Below are positions 45,302 through 58,469 of a DNA stretch of 64,000 bases, one piece after another. Location of the stretch: assembly GCF_030272615.1 (NCBI RefSeq), contig NC_081415.1, positions 194,523,195 through 194,587,194 of the forward strand, written 5' to 3'. This DNA comes from Cryptomeria japonica. Lineage: Eukaryota > Streptophyta > Pinopsida > Cupressales > Cupressaceae. Numbering within the stretch: the first letter of the stretch is position 1; every line of letters begins with the position of its first letter. The notes beneath the pieces are model-generated. The model worked only from the letters and a program-made list of their open reading frames with translations, made no database searches and was not told the DNA's origin. The position numbers and the translations under genes are program-made.

Positions 45302-46040
45302 GAACGAGGATGTGATTGACTAATAGTCTATTTCTTAAGAATCCAGAAATGTTTGAATCCAAAAATTATTAGAGATTGAGTTAAGGAGTACAAAGTCAAT
45401 TGGCAACTGCAAATTAGATTCATTGAGTCAATCCAATAGAGAGGATATAAAAATACTTTCGTATTGATTGTGTGGATGAATACCAATAGCCTTTTCAAAT
45501 TTCAAGACACATGAATCTCACTATCTATTAATTGGCACTCAATCTTTGAACGAGGATGTGATTGACTAATAGTCTATTTCTTAAGAATCCAGACATGTTT
45601 GAATCCTAAGATTATTAGAGATTGAGTTAAGGAGTACAAAGTTAATTGGCAACTGCAAATTAGATTCATTGAGTCAATCCAATAGAGAGGATATAAAAAT
45701 ACTTTCGTATTGATTGTGCAGATGAATACCAATAGCCTTTTCAAATTTCAAGACACATGAATCTCACTATCTATAATTGACACTCAATCTTTGAACGAGG
45801 ATGTGATTGACTAATAGTCTATTTCTTAAGAATCCAGACATGTTTGAATCCAAAAATTATTAGAGATTGAGTTAAGGAGTACAAAGTCAATTGGCAACTG
45901 CAAATTAGATTCATTGAGTCAATCCAATAGAGAGGATATAAAAATACTTTCGTATTGATTGTACAGATGAATACCAACAGCCTTTTCAAATTTCAAGACA
46001 CATGAATCTCACTATCTATTAATTGACACTCAATCTTTGA
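45302..46040 (+). repeat. 246-bp tandem repeat, three copies
   Basis: Units begin GAACGAGGATGTGATTGAC at 45302, 45548 and 45793. The same unit occurs twice in copy 2 (47848, 48089) and once in copy 3 (53062), so the copy number is changing within the family. Confidence 0.85.
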
Positions 46041-47258
46041 CCACAAAACAATGATCTCTTTTTATATATAATACATAATCTTATCTTGACCACTCGAAAA
46101 AAAAAAATGATTTAATTTAATATATATATATATTTTTAATTACCCTAAATCTTTCTAATACCTCATCATTGAGTTTTATAAAGCGGTCAATAACACTGTT
46201 ACTACAGTAATACAAATTGTCCTCGTCCCCAACTACTTTTTTTAAAGATCAAGAATGCATAATCATATTGTTATTACTAAAGAATGCTTTGGAATAATTT
46301 TGGAAGGAAAAGTTTTCCCCTTGCTGGCATTGTTCAAAAAAGGAATGCTTTTATTTGATCTAGAAATAAAGATATCGCGGGGCAAGTATGGTATGATCTA
46401 GTGTTTCCTCAAAATTGCCCCACAAGTCAGTCTAATTTATCCTCTCAAGAGCTTGCTTTACTAAAGTAACATGACGGAATAACTCAAATTCTATGACTTT
46501 TCAATCACACTTTCCGTAAAAAATTTCCCAGCATGGGTTCTCCATTACGAGCACACTATGAATGCGAGCTCCATATTTTTTTGTTTTACAGCCACATCGA
46601 TGCTCTGACATCAATAGAATAGACGTGCAAAACGAGATTCCTTCCAATGCATCGAACGCTGTATTGGAGGAGAATGCAATAAGATATATTGTTTTATTTA
46701 TTAATTTAAGTATATAAAAATTTTATTTTGTTTTTATGAAAACATGTTAGCATCTTTGTCATTATATAAAAAATTGCAATGTTTTGAGTAAGCATAAATC
46801 TAAACCACAAGCTTCCTTCGGTTGAGAAGCAAGGGTTGAACTTGGTTTGAATGCATCTCTGAGGTTTTGAACATTAGTTAATGGCATCTAAATAAAATAA
46901 CATCATCCTCACAATTGTTTCTCTATCAATTGATCTACAACCCTTTGGCAACATGTACATTTTGAATTTTAGAACACGTGATTAATAAAATTTGGAACTC
47001 TTAGCATAGAACTTATGTTTATAACTTCTATATTTTTATAAATTAGTTAGGTATAACCTTTTTCATAAATTTAAGAGATTAAATAAAAAGATTTAGAATG
47101 TGAGGCTAATGCCACATGGCTCTTGATATTTTAAATTTGTTTTCTTCTTGTTAGCTGAATTGACTATCTAGTCTATAGAAAACATTGATGAAAATTTATT
47201 TTTTGATAATTTTTTCATGTGAAATTTATTAAAAAAATCACAATTTTGATAAAACCAT

Positions 47259-47374
<116 letters not shown>

Positions 47375-47847
47375 ACGCTTACTTTTTCAAAGGGTTCTTT
47401 CCTTTCTCTAATATGTGATCCAAACTAACCATTTCATACATGTTGTATATGTCATCCTCATAAGTACAATCTCCATCAACTTAAGTTTGAAATCAATATT
47501 TGAAAATATAAGTAATTGGACCTCTTTCACAAAGTAGTCCCAAGACTAACATGCCATATCTTATCAATTTGATGTTATTTTATTCCAAAAATAGACATTC
47601 ATATCAGTCATTCTAAGGAATCCAAGAATTCAACATCATCACTTAAATAGTTAATTGAAAACACATAGAATCCAAGTATTTCTTAAAATAAGGATGTGTT
47701 CGAAACAAATCATATCTATTTGAATTTATCAATTCTAATCATACACTAATTATAACACATGTTAATTATCCGGCGATCATTCTAAAACTTATGTGTAGGT
47801 TGTGTATTAAGGAATATGACTAGTTTGACCAAAACACTTGAAAGTAT

Positions 47848-48342
47848 GAACGAGGATGTGATTGACTAATAGTCTATTTCTTAAGAATCCAGACATGTTT
47901 GAATCCAAAAATTATTAGAGATTGAGTTAAGGAGTACAAAGTCAATTGGCAACTACAAATTAGATTCATTGAGTCAATCCAATAGAGAGGATATAAAAAT
48001 ACTTTCGTATTGACAGATGAATACCAACAGCCTTTTCAAATTTCAAGACACATGAATCTCACTATCTATTAATTGACACTCAATCTTTGAACGAGGATGT
48101 GATTTACTAATAGTGTATTTCTTAAGAATCCAGACATATTTGAATCCGAAAATTATTAGAGATTGAGTTAAGGAGTACAAAGTCAATTGGCGACTGCAAA
48201 TTAGATTCACAACAATGAAGTCAATCCAATAGAGAGGATATAAAAATACTTTCATATTGATTGTGCAGATGAATACCAAAAGCATTTTCAAATTTCAAGA
48301 CACATGAATCTCACTATCTATTAATTGACACTCAATCTTTGA
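47848..48342 (+). repeat. 246-bp tandem repeat, two copies
   Basis: Units begin at 47848 and 48089. The first has a short deletion (TATTGACAGATG instead of TATTGATTGTGCAGATG). Confidence 0.8.
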
Positions 48343-48734
48343 TCACAAAACAATGATCTCTTTTTATATATAATACATAATCTTATCTTGACCACTCGAA
48401 AAAAAAAAATGATTTAATTTTATTTATACTTTTTTTTTTTAATCACCCTAAATCTTTCTAATACCTCATCGTTGAGTTTTATAAAGTGGTCAATAACACT
48501 GTTACTAAAATAATACAAATTGTCCTTGTCCCCAACTACTTTTTTTAAAGATCAAGAATGCATAATCATATTTTTATTACTAAAGAATGCTTTGGAATAA
48601 TTTTGGAAGGAAAAGTTTTCCCCTTGCTGGCACTGTTCAAAAAAGGAATGCTTTTATTTGATCTAGAAATAAAGATATCGTGGGGCAAGTATGGTATGAT
48701 CTAGTGTTTCTTCAAAATTGCCCCACAAGTCAGG

Positions 48735-49925
48735 GCATAATTTAATAAGATAAATCTGATTATCATACCTAGGGTTTAAATTAACACTATAGAAGAAGGG
48801 GCTACCTCCATAGGCCACACCAATGAAGACCAAAGTTGTTGAGTCATAACTAGGAGCACAAGAGAGTAAGGTTTTAAAAAGTCTCTAAAAACCTTACCGA
48901 GATGAAGAGCCACAAACATGTGAAACATAAAGAAGAAATCCTCCACCAAAACCCCCACCTCCATAGGGGAAAAATGATAGAGACAACCAAGCCCGATGTA
49001 GACGGCCAAGAGGCACACATACAACAGAAACAAAGCAACCATGAGACTCGAGAGGCATCTCACAACAAATCCCTCCAACCCACTTACAACCCCAAAAAGA
49101 GAGCCATCCACCTCTATAGGACTAGCAAAGAGGGAGAAGAAGAGAAAGGGAAACCACAACTTGGTCCTCACCATCAAGATCTGAGAGAAAAAACAAAGAG
49201 CCAAAACACAAATAGTGCCCCACCTAAACAAGAAGAAACCATAAAAGCATAGGGGCCAAAGAAAAGAGGAAAAAAGAGCCCCCAAAGCACCAAGGGACTT
49301 TGTAGAAACACTAAAAGGGCACCAATCTCTAGCAGAGGACCAAGAAAAACCCATGAAGAACCAAGATCTAGTAAAGCCCTGCATTGAGCACCCAAAACTA
49401 ACATAAAGTGCCTAATGCTTGCCAAGGGTAGGAAGGGAGAACAAGAAGAGGGAGGAAGATGAGCAAAAGTGACTAGCATTATCCATATTAACAGCAACAA
49501 CCTCCCACCCATCCTCAGCACAAGTCAAACCTACACCCACCACCATGCAAGGCAGAGCACCAAACATGGGAGCAGAAACTACAGACAGAGCAGAGTCAAC
49601 GACTCCCACAGCCACCTCCCCCCAAAAACCAAAGGTCTCAACCACTCCATAACTGAGGGAAGGAGAAACAACAAGTACCAAAGAGCCCAAAGAAGGAAAC
49701 AAAGCCCAGAGACCCATGCAAGGAAGGGGCAACTTGACCACACCCACCACAACACATGCCTCTCTTGAAACAAACCAGACTGCCCCCAGCAATGAACCAC
49801 CTGGGACAGTCATCCTGCAACAAACCAAGCCTCACCATCTCCATCCTCTTCAGATTCAGCCTCCTCCTCCCTTGCAAAAACCCTAGAGACACCACAACCA
49901 TTTCTCCCAACTTCGCTCATTTCAA
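48735..49925 (-). other. GC-richer block with long open frames on both strands
   Basis: About 1.2 kb with much higher GC than its surroundings and strong purine/pyrimidine strand skew. The minus strand keeps overlapping open frames of 138, 115 and 202 codons rich in Leu/Phe/Val/Gly (for example VVGVGLTCAEDGWEVVAVNM), starting near MSEVGRNGCGVSRVF at 49920. No domain is recognised. It replaces the end of duplication copy 2, so it is probably an inserted element. A LINE 5' region is one possibility, but not shown. Confidence 0.35.
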
Positions 49926-50859
49926 AAAAAATTCCAACACAAAAACATATGGTAATTTGTTATGTTTCTTTCAATATAAAAAATATTTGATTACTTGTTG
50001 ATTTACCTATGGACTAATTATTGAAATTATAAATCACAAATATGTTATACTATTTAATGATATAACCACATGTACCATATCAACAATAGGACCCTATCCA
50101 ACTCTTGGTTCCTATCCTTTAGTCACCAATTTGGTAACTATTAGCCTATTTTTTAGTTTGGTTTAACAAGGATTGACAATGCATTGATTGATTTTTTATG
50201 ACTTGGGAAAAAAATAAAATCCTTTGAAGGTTAGAGTTAATAAAGTGTTTTATGTTTGTATGATGTTTATAAGTGGTGTCTTCAACCTTTGAAAGAAACA
50301 TTTGTTTATGATAAGGTTTCCCAATACCATAATATTGTGAAAGTTTTTTGACAGACCCTATTATCTTACTATGTCTATATACATGATCTTTTTGAGGGAA
50401 GAATTTTTTATGAAAAGTTCAATTTAAAGAGGATAACATGGCTTAGTTTAAGGTTTTCATCATTTTAAGGTCTTTTTCACAATGTTTTGTAGGTTGTTTG
50501 TGTTGTAAGGGTTCCTTCAAACCTACAATGGAAGACTAGAGGGGAGCTTGTGTTGGCTTCAACAACTTTATGTTCATGATCAATTATGAAGGTTGAATAT
50601 CATATAGACTAATTATTGAAAAATATATAGTTTAGATATGTTGCAAGATTAAATCATATATGTTTAATAAACAAACAAAAAGTGTTATCATATACATTTG
50701 TAATTGCATTGTTCAAGTATGTATAGGTGAGATGCTTGATGGTGGTGTGGTTTCCTATTTGTTAGAAGAGTTTCGTTTAAAAATTATTTCTAATACATCT
50801 TATTATTTTTATGTTTTTCATATAACTTGTAATATAAGGTAATAATACTTTTCAGAAAG
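49926..50859. other. No gene seen; AT-rich DNA
   Basis: AT-rich sequence without supported features. Confidence 0.4.
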
Positions 50860-51629
50860 GATCCAACCAATGTTAGGCATTAAATGCCTAGTCACAAGAT
50901 ATTCTTGACAAAAAAAACACATATTTAATTTTATCAAATCAGGGGATTGATATAAGTTGTAATAAGTTGATGGGTACATTTTTGAAATATGGAAAATATT
51001 TTTATTTTGTATAGTTATGAAAATTATGGATTTTTGAACTTTTTTACATTTTAATAAAGGAAGTGGACAACATAAATGTAGTTTTTCATCACAGAGCACT
51101 TAAAAGGTGACATATATATTTTGAATTTTAAAAGACATAATCTAACAAAATTTTGAACTCTTATTGTAGAAATTTTGTTTATAGCTTCTATATTTTTATA
51201 GATTAGCTAGGTATCAATATTTTTTAAAATTGAAGAGATTATTTTTATTGTTGAAAACATTTTTCAATGTGAGGATGATTATATATAGCTTTGAATATTG
51301 CAAAATTTCTTGTTTTTCTTGTTTGATAGGTTGAATATCTAGTGCATAGGAAAAAATGATGAAACTTTATTTTCTAATAATATTGCATGTGAACTTTTGC
51401 TAAACCACTATAAATTTGATAAAAGAATAGTCATTTTCTAAAATATTTATAATGAAAATATATATATTAACCATTCTTCAAATGATTCTCTCTTCCCTCT
51501 AATATGTAGTCCTATCAAGCACTAATCCAAACTAACCATTTTATCCAAGTTATTCTTGTAGCTATATGTCACCCTCATAGATACATTATCTATGCATTTA
51601 AGTGTGAAATCAAAACTTTAAAATATATG
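50860..51629 (+). repeat. Diverged repeat copy 3, left part
   Basis: Aligns in order with about 43820-44950 (GGCATTAAATG, then ATATAAGTTGTAATA, then TTTATAGCTTCTATATTTTTATA, then GTGTGAAATCAA), but lacks the CT tract. It continues after the solo LTR at 52727. Confidence 0.6.
51625..51629 (+). repeat. TSD of solo LTR (left)
   Basis: ATATG, repeated at 52722-52726. Confidence 0.65.
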
Positions 51630-52721
51630 TGTATACACATAAAAATTGGCTATGAGCGATTAAATAAATATTTAATATTTATTCTTCTATTAAATAGTTA
51701 ATTTGAAAAGATTAATTTATTTAATTCATTCCATGTCTTTCTATTAATTAATTTAATTAAAACATTTAATTAATTAATTTATTTATCCTTTTCCTCTAAA
51801 TTAAATATCTAATATTTAATTATTCTTCGAATCAATTAATTAAATATCTAATACCTAATTATTCCTTCAATCAATTAAATAACTAATATTTAATGGTTAT
51901 TCATCTATCCTATAGTCTCAAATATTAAATAATTTCTAAATTATTTAATCATTTTTCCAACTCATCCTTCCATCTCCACTTCATCTTTCCTTTGCCAACT
52001 CATCAATCATGTGGGTAAAAATATTAATATTTCTTAAATATTAATTCATTTATCTTCAACTTCCAAATTTAATGAAATATTGTGTACGTACACATATTTC
52101 CTAGCCTTCTTCTATATTCTCTCCAACATCCCTAAATCTTAGGAAGGACGAGTCCACTTGTCCTCTCATGCCTAAATCTTCTCCAACCATCCCTAGATTC
52201 CCTCAGTTAGAAACCCAGTCAAGGTGAGATGAGTGACACTTGTCTTATCCTTCCCCCTTTCTCTCAACCTTCACCTTTGCTCATAGCCATCCAAATCTGC
52301 AGATCTAATCATGATCGTTGATCCAGGCGACATCATCTTATCCTCTCAAAAGTCTATAAAAGTGGGAGTTTGAGTTGAGAAAGAGCTAGTCTTCAAGTGA
52401 GTATTCAAGTTAACAATTTCAAAAAATTATGCATCCATGAGTTTTATCTTGAAGCAATTTTAACAACTAGCATTCCATTCTTCATATGCCATCTTGGAAG
52501 CTATTAGTGCTTGTCTGAGAGCACATCATCTGCAACCAAGAACAATGGAGTTAGGACACAATGAGACCTAAATCGTGAAGGTAAAAATAATGTTTTCATT
52601 TTAATATTCATTTCATGTAGTTTCATTAGTTGAGTTTGGATTTCCTGTAGCATTTCTTTTGTATTTTGTGAAACTAAAATGTTGCAGGTAGTATTTTGAT
52701 GATGAAATTCAAGTCAACACA
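51630..52721 (+). mobile_element. Solo LTR
   Basis: A 1.09-kb block beginning TGTATACACATAAAAATTGG and ending AAGTCAACACA, with a perfect 5-bp TSD ATATG and no internal region. It interrupts repeat copy 3, whose sequence resumes right after it; this independently fixes both ends. The AT-rich front with TTAATTAAT blocks resembles Ty3 LTR U3. A plus-strand TATA box (CTATAAAAG, 52354-52362) gives the orientation. Confidence 0.75.
52354..52362 (+). promoter_or_regulatory. TATA box of the solo LTR
   Basis: CTATAAAAG, about 360 bp before the LTR end, in the position of a U3/R promoter. Confidence 0.45.
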
Positions 52722-52726
52722 ATATG
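52722..52726 (+). repeat. TSD of solo LTR (right)
   Basis: ATATG, identical to 51625-51629. Confidence 0.65.
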
Positions 52727-53998
52727 TAATCAACCCTCTTTCAAAAGTTGGCTCCAAGCCAGATATATAACATCTTAACAATTTGATGTTATTATATTGA
52801 GGAAATGGACATTCATTATATTCATTATAAGGAATCCAAGAATTCAACATCATCACTTAAATAGTTAATTGAAAACACATAGAAACCAAGTATTTCTCAA
52901 AATAAGGATGTGTTTGAAACAAATCACATCTATTTGAATTTATCAATTCTAATCATACACTAATTATAACACATGTAAATTATCTGGCGATCATTCTAAA
53001 ACTTATGTGCAGGTTGCATATTGAGGAATATGACTAGTTTGACCAAAACACTTGAAAGTATGAATGAGGATATGATTGACTAATAGTCTATTTCTTAAGA
53101 ATCCAGACATGTTTGAATCCAAAAATTATTAGAGATTGAGTTAAGGAGTACAAAGTCAATTGGCGACTGCAAATTAGATTCACAACAATGAAGTCAATCC
53201 AATAGAGAGGATATAAAAATACTTTCGTATTGATTGTGCAGATGAGTACCAACAGCGTTTTCAAATTTCAAGACACATGAATCTCACTATCTATTAATTG
53301 ACACTCAATCTTTGACCACAAAACAATGATCTCTTTTTATATATAATACATAATCTTATCTTGACCACTCGAAAAAAAAAAACGATTTAATTTTATTTAT
53401 ACTCTTTTTTTTTAATTACCCTAAATCTTTCTAATACCTCATCATTGAGTTTTATAAAGCGGTCAATAACACTGTTACTAAAGTAATACAAATTGTCCTT
53501 GTCCCCAACTACTTTTTTTAAAGATCAAGAATGCATAATCATATTGTTATTACTAAAGAATGCTTTGGAATAATTTTGGAAGGAAAAGTTTTCCCCTTGC
53601 TGGCATTATTCAGAAAAGGAATGCTTTTATTTGATCTAGAAATAAATATATCGCGGGGCAAGTATGGTATGATCTAGTGTTTCCTCAAAATTGCCCCACA
53701 AGTCAGTCTAATTTATCCTCTCAAGAGCTTGCTTTACTAAAGTATCATGACGGAATGACTCAAATTCTATGACTTTTCAATCACACTTTCCGTAAAAAAT
53801 TTCCCAGCATGGGTTCTCCATTACGAGCACACTATGAATGCGAGCTCCATATTTTTTTGTTTTACAGCCACATCGATGCTCTGACATCAAAAGAATAGAC
53901 GTGCAAAACGAGATTCCTTCCAATGCATCGAATGCTGTATTGGAGGAGAATGCAATAAGAGATATTGTTTTATTTATTAATTTAATTATATAAAATAA
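52727..53998 (+). repeat. Diverged repeat copy 3, right part
   Basis: Aligns with about 44968-46716 of copy 1, including one unit of the 246-bp repeat (53062-53314) and the shared end GAATGCAATAAGA.ATATTG. It gives the natural right boundary of the family. Confidence 0.75.
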
Positions 53999-54379
53999 TA
54001 TTTGGAAATAAATATATTAGCTTATGTGTTTTTGGATAAAAGATATAAATTCACAAAGCATTTTTAATTTAGTAGTGCTAATTGGTTATAATATGCCAAA
54101 ATAAACATAAATCAACAATTAAAAATGATATGTTAATATCATAAATTTCATAACCAAAGACAAAGGAAAATGCTCAATCATCTACCAATCCTTAATAGTT
54201 CAAACTGTTTCTACAAATCCTTATAGAAAGAATTTTTTTTTACATAATTGATGACAATGGAAAATAGATCATATCATAAGTTTTAATATTAACATTAAAA
54301 TATATAAATTCACAATAATTTTATAGAATTTTTGTTACAACCTGTAATCATTCATATATTTACATTTCTTACAACCCTA
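53999..54379. other. No gene seen; AT-rich DNA
   Basis: AT-rich sequence without supported features. Confidence 0.4.
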
Positions 54380-55640
54380 TATCCAAATGAAGATATATTT
54401 TGTGATTGTTTTGTTGGTTAACCTTTCAATATGATTGAAGAAGCATTGCAACGTGAAGATGTTAATGATCTTCATTGCAGTTCTGGTAGTGAATGCTTGG
54501 AAGGATCTTTGATGCATCTTGACTCCTTGAGTGAGCATCCCCTCAACTTTGTTCCATTTCTCTAATTTTTCAGCCATATTACTAGCGGCTTCCTAGACCC
54601 GTTCATCCTTTTCCTCCATAGCCCATTTATCTGCATTATCTCCTAACTTATATCCATAGCCTCAATTCTATTAATCTTTCTAATATCTACATTGAACTTT
54701 GAGAAGAGTCATTTAATAACCAAGTCTTGCCACCCAATACTTTCTTCTAGCTTTAACAACTTAAACTCCAAAGTAGGAAGGCTGGGATTGGCATTGGGAA
54801 CCTCTTTGATAGGGGGAAAGCAAGCAACCTCCTGAGATGTTGTAGGGGACCAATCTAATTATGAATCAAAGGAGGAATCAGGTTACTCATAAGCTTCCTC
54901 TTCTTTTGATTCCAATACCTCCATATCCTTGGAAGGTAGATTAGGAGAAATTTTTTCTTTGGCTTCTCTGATGGGGTTAAAGCGGGTAGGAACTGAGTTG
55001 GGTTTAGAAGAGGAGCCAACATTTGGGTTAGGGTTTGGAATGAGGGCACCTAAGAGTTCCACCACTAAATTAGGGTTCATCGAGGGGCCAGGGAGACTTA
55101 ACAAGGATCCACTAGCTAAGGTTAAAGCTAGATAAAAGTTGTAGAGTCTAAGAATTAATCCTTGATGAACAAAAAGTGAGTTTTTGAAAATGGCTCTATC
55201 AACTAATTGAGTGAAAGAATAACAAACCCAGTAGGAAAAACTCATTTTTATACCGTACTTGAGGTGGTTTGGCATTGGGAAAAGATAGGTATCAAATCTT
55301 TTAAATCGACCATGTAGAGTGAAGAATTTCATCAACAAAAGGGCAACATCCTTCCAAATACTAGGCAGTTCTTTCTATTATACTCACTTTGTAACCTTGA
55401 AAACCTTTTCCAAGCTTGAAAAATCTCTTAAATTCCTCCTTATAGGACACTTTTGACTTCTTTGGGAAAGTTATTCGAGCTCCTGTGGTAAACTAATATT
55501 AGAAACAATCATGTCTAGAGTGATTCTAAAAGAAACTCCCCAATGTTCACTTTTGATTTCTACTAGGACTGAGCACAATTTTTGGAGAGCTCTAGGTCGA
55601 AACCCTGCATATCTTCAACGTAAATAGCCAAGTTCCCCTT
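54380..55640 (-). pseudogene. Unknown LINE-associated ORF, copy C
   Basis: The minus strand carries a decayed relative of the ORF in LINE copies A and B: fragments VSFRITLDMIVSNISLPQEL, LPSIWKDVALLLMKFFTLHG, RFKRFDTYLFPMPNHLKYGI, KNSLFVHQGLILRLYNF, then a Pro/Ser/Asn-rich linker (LIPNPNPNVGSSSKPNSVPT), an acidic stretch (KDMEVLESKEEEAYE) and a C-terminal helical part (MAEKLEKWNKVEGMLTQG). Conserved with A and B are LW..V...iM.fiT..GRF and LH.GLI.li. No RNase H is seen beside it, and no TSD was found. Confidence 0.45.
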
Positions 55641-56199
55641 TGTTGCAAATTTAAGGTTGATGGTTGTCATTGATGTCAGCATATTGTTTTGGCAGTTGGT
55701 GATTTAGAGGATGTGTTCCCGTAATCTTTGGTGCTCCAAAAGATGTGTTATAGTTGATATTCAATGTTTATTGTTTGTGATGACGGTGATTCAAATTTAT
55801 CTATTGACTAGATATGGTATTGAGCAATTTTATTCATGAGTATCTTGGTTTCATTCTTATTTTTGCTAACTTGGGTCGTGTTATTTTGGGTTCGGTTCAA
55901 TCTGGAATTCGAGGATGAGCAATGACATTTGTGTAGGGTATGAGTCATGATTTGGGTATGATATTTGTGATGAAAGTAACGTGTTGATTTGACCAATGAA
56001 GTGCAATGTGGTATGGTCTCCTTTTCATTCCTTCCCACCACCAAAACATTTAGTGATGACCTATTTCAAAATCTCTATTTGACCAACTTAGATGATTATG
56101 TTTCTCGAAGATAGTATATATAAGAAGATGATCTGATAATGTTGAGATATGAAAGATGTGTGAAACTAAAATAAAAAAAAAGATTGATGTTGATATGCT

Positions 56200-56829
56200 A
56201 AGTGTGTTGTTGAGAGGCACTAGAAGTAGTTTTGATATTGCAGTTCATGTTTCAATGGTGGATTCTTTTTTCTTTCTTCTTCCTTCGATAGTGAGCCTTT
56301 TTGGGTAGTGAGCTCTTCAATAGTGAGCCTTTGTGGGTAGTGAGCCTTTCTAGTAGTGAGCCACCCTTTGTAAAAATCACCTTAACTGATGTCACTTTAA
56401 CCAGTGTTATATATTGAGAACTAACATTCTTCATGGTTTTTCCCTTCTTGGGTTCTCCAAGTCATATTTGGTGTTCATTGTGTGATCTATTTTGTATATG
56501 AGTTTTCATGTTATATCTTCTTTAATTAATTTTATTGGTTATTCTGGATCTATGAAAGAATTAAAGGTAAGTTTAAGTTGTCAATTGATTTGCCCCCCAT
56601 AGGAATCATTTTTGAATTAAAGTTGAAAGGTGACAAGTCAAGCTATGTATCAAGAAGGTTATGAATCTCCTCCTTCTTGCATGTAGCATTGCCTTTCTCT
56701 CTCACAACATCCATTATTTGTGAGAGAAGAAAGGCGTGGAAAAGAATCTCCCTACGCCTGAGACACCAGAATTTCAAACCATAAATGAAGAAGAGAGATA
56801 AGGGTCTGCTTTCTGAGATATTTAACAAT
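56200..56829 (+). repeat. Probable 5' LTR of the copia element
   Basis: Sequence before the PBS has LTR-like character (TATATATTGAGAAC near 56408, a C/T-rich stretch CCCTTCTTGGGTTCTCC downstream). It ends directly at the PBS. The left edge is not determined; TGTTGAGAGGC near 56210 is a possible start. Confidence 0.4.
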
Positions 56830-56841
56830 TGGTATCAGAGA
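56830..56841 (+). other. Copia PBS (initiator tRNA-Met type)
   Basis: TGGTATCAGAGA matches TGGTATCAGAGC at 11 of 12 bases and precedes the gag start at 56891. Confidence 0.75.
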
Positions 56842-56890
56842 TTTGGTTCCTTGGAAAAGAGTTTAACCACTTGATGTAGATCTTGATCCA

Positions 56891-57677
56891 ATGGCATACA
56901 AATTAACCATTCCCATCTTTGAAGGATCTGATTATGGCTTATAGAAAGTGAAGATGAGAGGTTACTTGATCTCTTTGAGCTACAACACTTGGAAAGAAGT
57001 GGAAACTAAGTATATACAACCAACAAATGGTCCTACCACTTGGGCTGAAATTCAAGCCTATGAAGAAAATGAAAGGAAAGGTATTCTATCTTTAGTACTC
57101 TATCAAAAACAATTAACATAGGTTATTTCACTGAGTACTCCTCATGAGGTTTGGGTAAAAGTTTAAGGATATATATGAAGGAAATGACATCTAGTTAAAT
57201 TATCATAGAAACTGATAGTTAAGGGAAGGTATGAGAACTTAAAAATGGAAGAAGGAGAAGATATAACAAACTATTTTTAGAAGGTTGACAGTGCAATAAA
57301 TGAAATCAGAGAATGTGGTAGCACTTTGACAGATGAAGACATAATTGAGAAGATTCTGAAGTCTCTATCAGAAAGATACAATGATAATATCTATGGTATT
57401 GACAAAACCTATGATTTGAAGAAGTTTACTAGGGAACAACTATATGGTACCCTATTTGCATTTGAGATAAATAAGTTTGGAAAAAAACAAAGCTAAATTT
57501 GAGACTACTTTTAAAACCTCTGAGGAAGATCTAGAAGATGAAAGCTCAAATGAGATGGAAGAAAACTTTGTAAGGAAACTAAAGAAAGGTACCAACAAAT
57601 ACAAAGGTATGTTACTTCTTAAATGCTTTAGATGTGGAAATATTGGCCATATAGCTACTAGATGTTCGAAAAAATGA
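56891..57677 (+). pseudogene. gag: Ty1/copia gag, broken
   Basis: From ATG 56891: MAYKLTIPIFEGSDYG, stop (TAG where Trp is expected), KVKMRGYLISLSYNTWKEVE, then TPHEVWVKV, then LKMEEGEDITNYF, ITDEDIIEKILKSLSERYND-type gag core, and a CCHC zinc knuckle CFRCGNIGHIATRC at 57624-57665. Several stops and shifts break the frame. Copia gag forms the particle and binds RNA; the knuckle is intact in sequence. Confidence 0.8.
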
Positions 57678-58029
57678 TCAAGATGAAAGTTTAGAGAATT
57701 TCAAGGGAAGTATAATAAAATAGCCTATTATGTTAAAGATGATTTTGGTATTTCAGATGATGAATCAAACTATGAAGATGGTGACTACATGTTTTTGGTA
57801 GTAAAATTTTTTCCTAAGATTGATGTTTCTAAGACTATTTCTATTTCTTTGCATGCTAGAAGAGATATACATGAATGGTTAATTGATAGTGGATGCTCAA
57901 ATAATATGGCCGGTGATAAAGGTAAGTTCATAAAACTTGAAAAGTATAATGGAGGTTCTGTTAGGTTTGGAGATGATTAGACAACACAAATTGTAGGATA
58001 AGCTCTATTACTTTTGATGGAAAGCATAA
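57678..58029 (+). pseudogene. Ty1/copia protease region, interrupted by the foldback element
   Basis: Acidic linker (FGISDDESNYEDGDYMFLVV), then the protease motif HEWLIDSGCSNNMAGDKGKF with the active-site Asp codon at 57885, then YNGGSVRFGDD and SSITFDGKH. The frame stops at the ATAA where the foldback transposon is inserted, and the rest resumes at 63928. Confidence 0.8.
58026..58029 (+). repeat. TSD of foldback element (left)
   Basis: ATAA, repeated at 63928-63931. The interrupted copia frame proves that the four bases are duplicated. Confidence 0.85.
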
Positions 58030-58460
58030 GGGCATGTGCAAGATCATGGGGGGCCAAAAAGTGGCAATGGAGAAAAAAATGCATTTTCAACCTTTCCAAA
58101 CACGCCAAAATCTGCTTTGACATTTTATTTGGGTCGGGCGAAATTTGAATGTGGTTTGGTAATACCAAACCAAATCAAATATCTGATATTATCGGATATC
58201 CGATTTGTGATGTCACTATTGTGATATCATACTTTTCAAATTGGATATCCGATTTTCTCAACATAAAAAAAAATAATTTACTAAAATGGGCATAACTTTT
58301 ACATTTCTTATCAAAATTTTGATTTTTAATAGGCGTTGGAAAGGTAATCATAAACCTATCAAATGAATGAGTTAATTTGATGATATTATAGACCAAAAAT
58401 TAATTATAATCATTTGAAGTTGGTCCTTCAATTTTAAAACTTTAAATACTCACAAATTTT
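58030..58460 (+). repeat. Left inverted arm of the foldback element
   Basis: Contains the terminal GGGCATGTGC and the subterminal blocks that recur inverted in the right arm. Confidence 0.8.
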
Positions 58461-58469
58461 GCATACAAA

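Noticed and set aside
57477-57677. Independent zinc-knuckle protein
   Set aside because: It lies in order after a copia gag core and before a copia protease motif; it is part of that gag.
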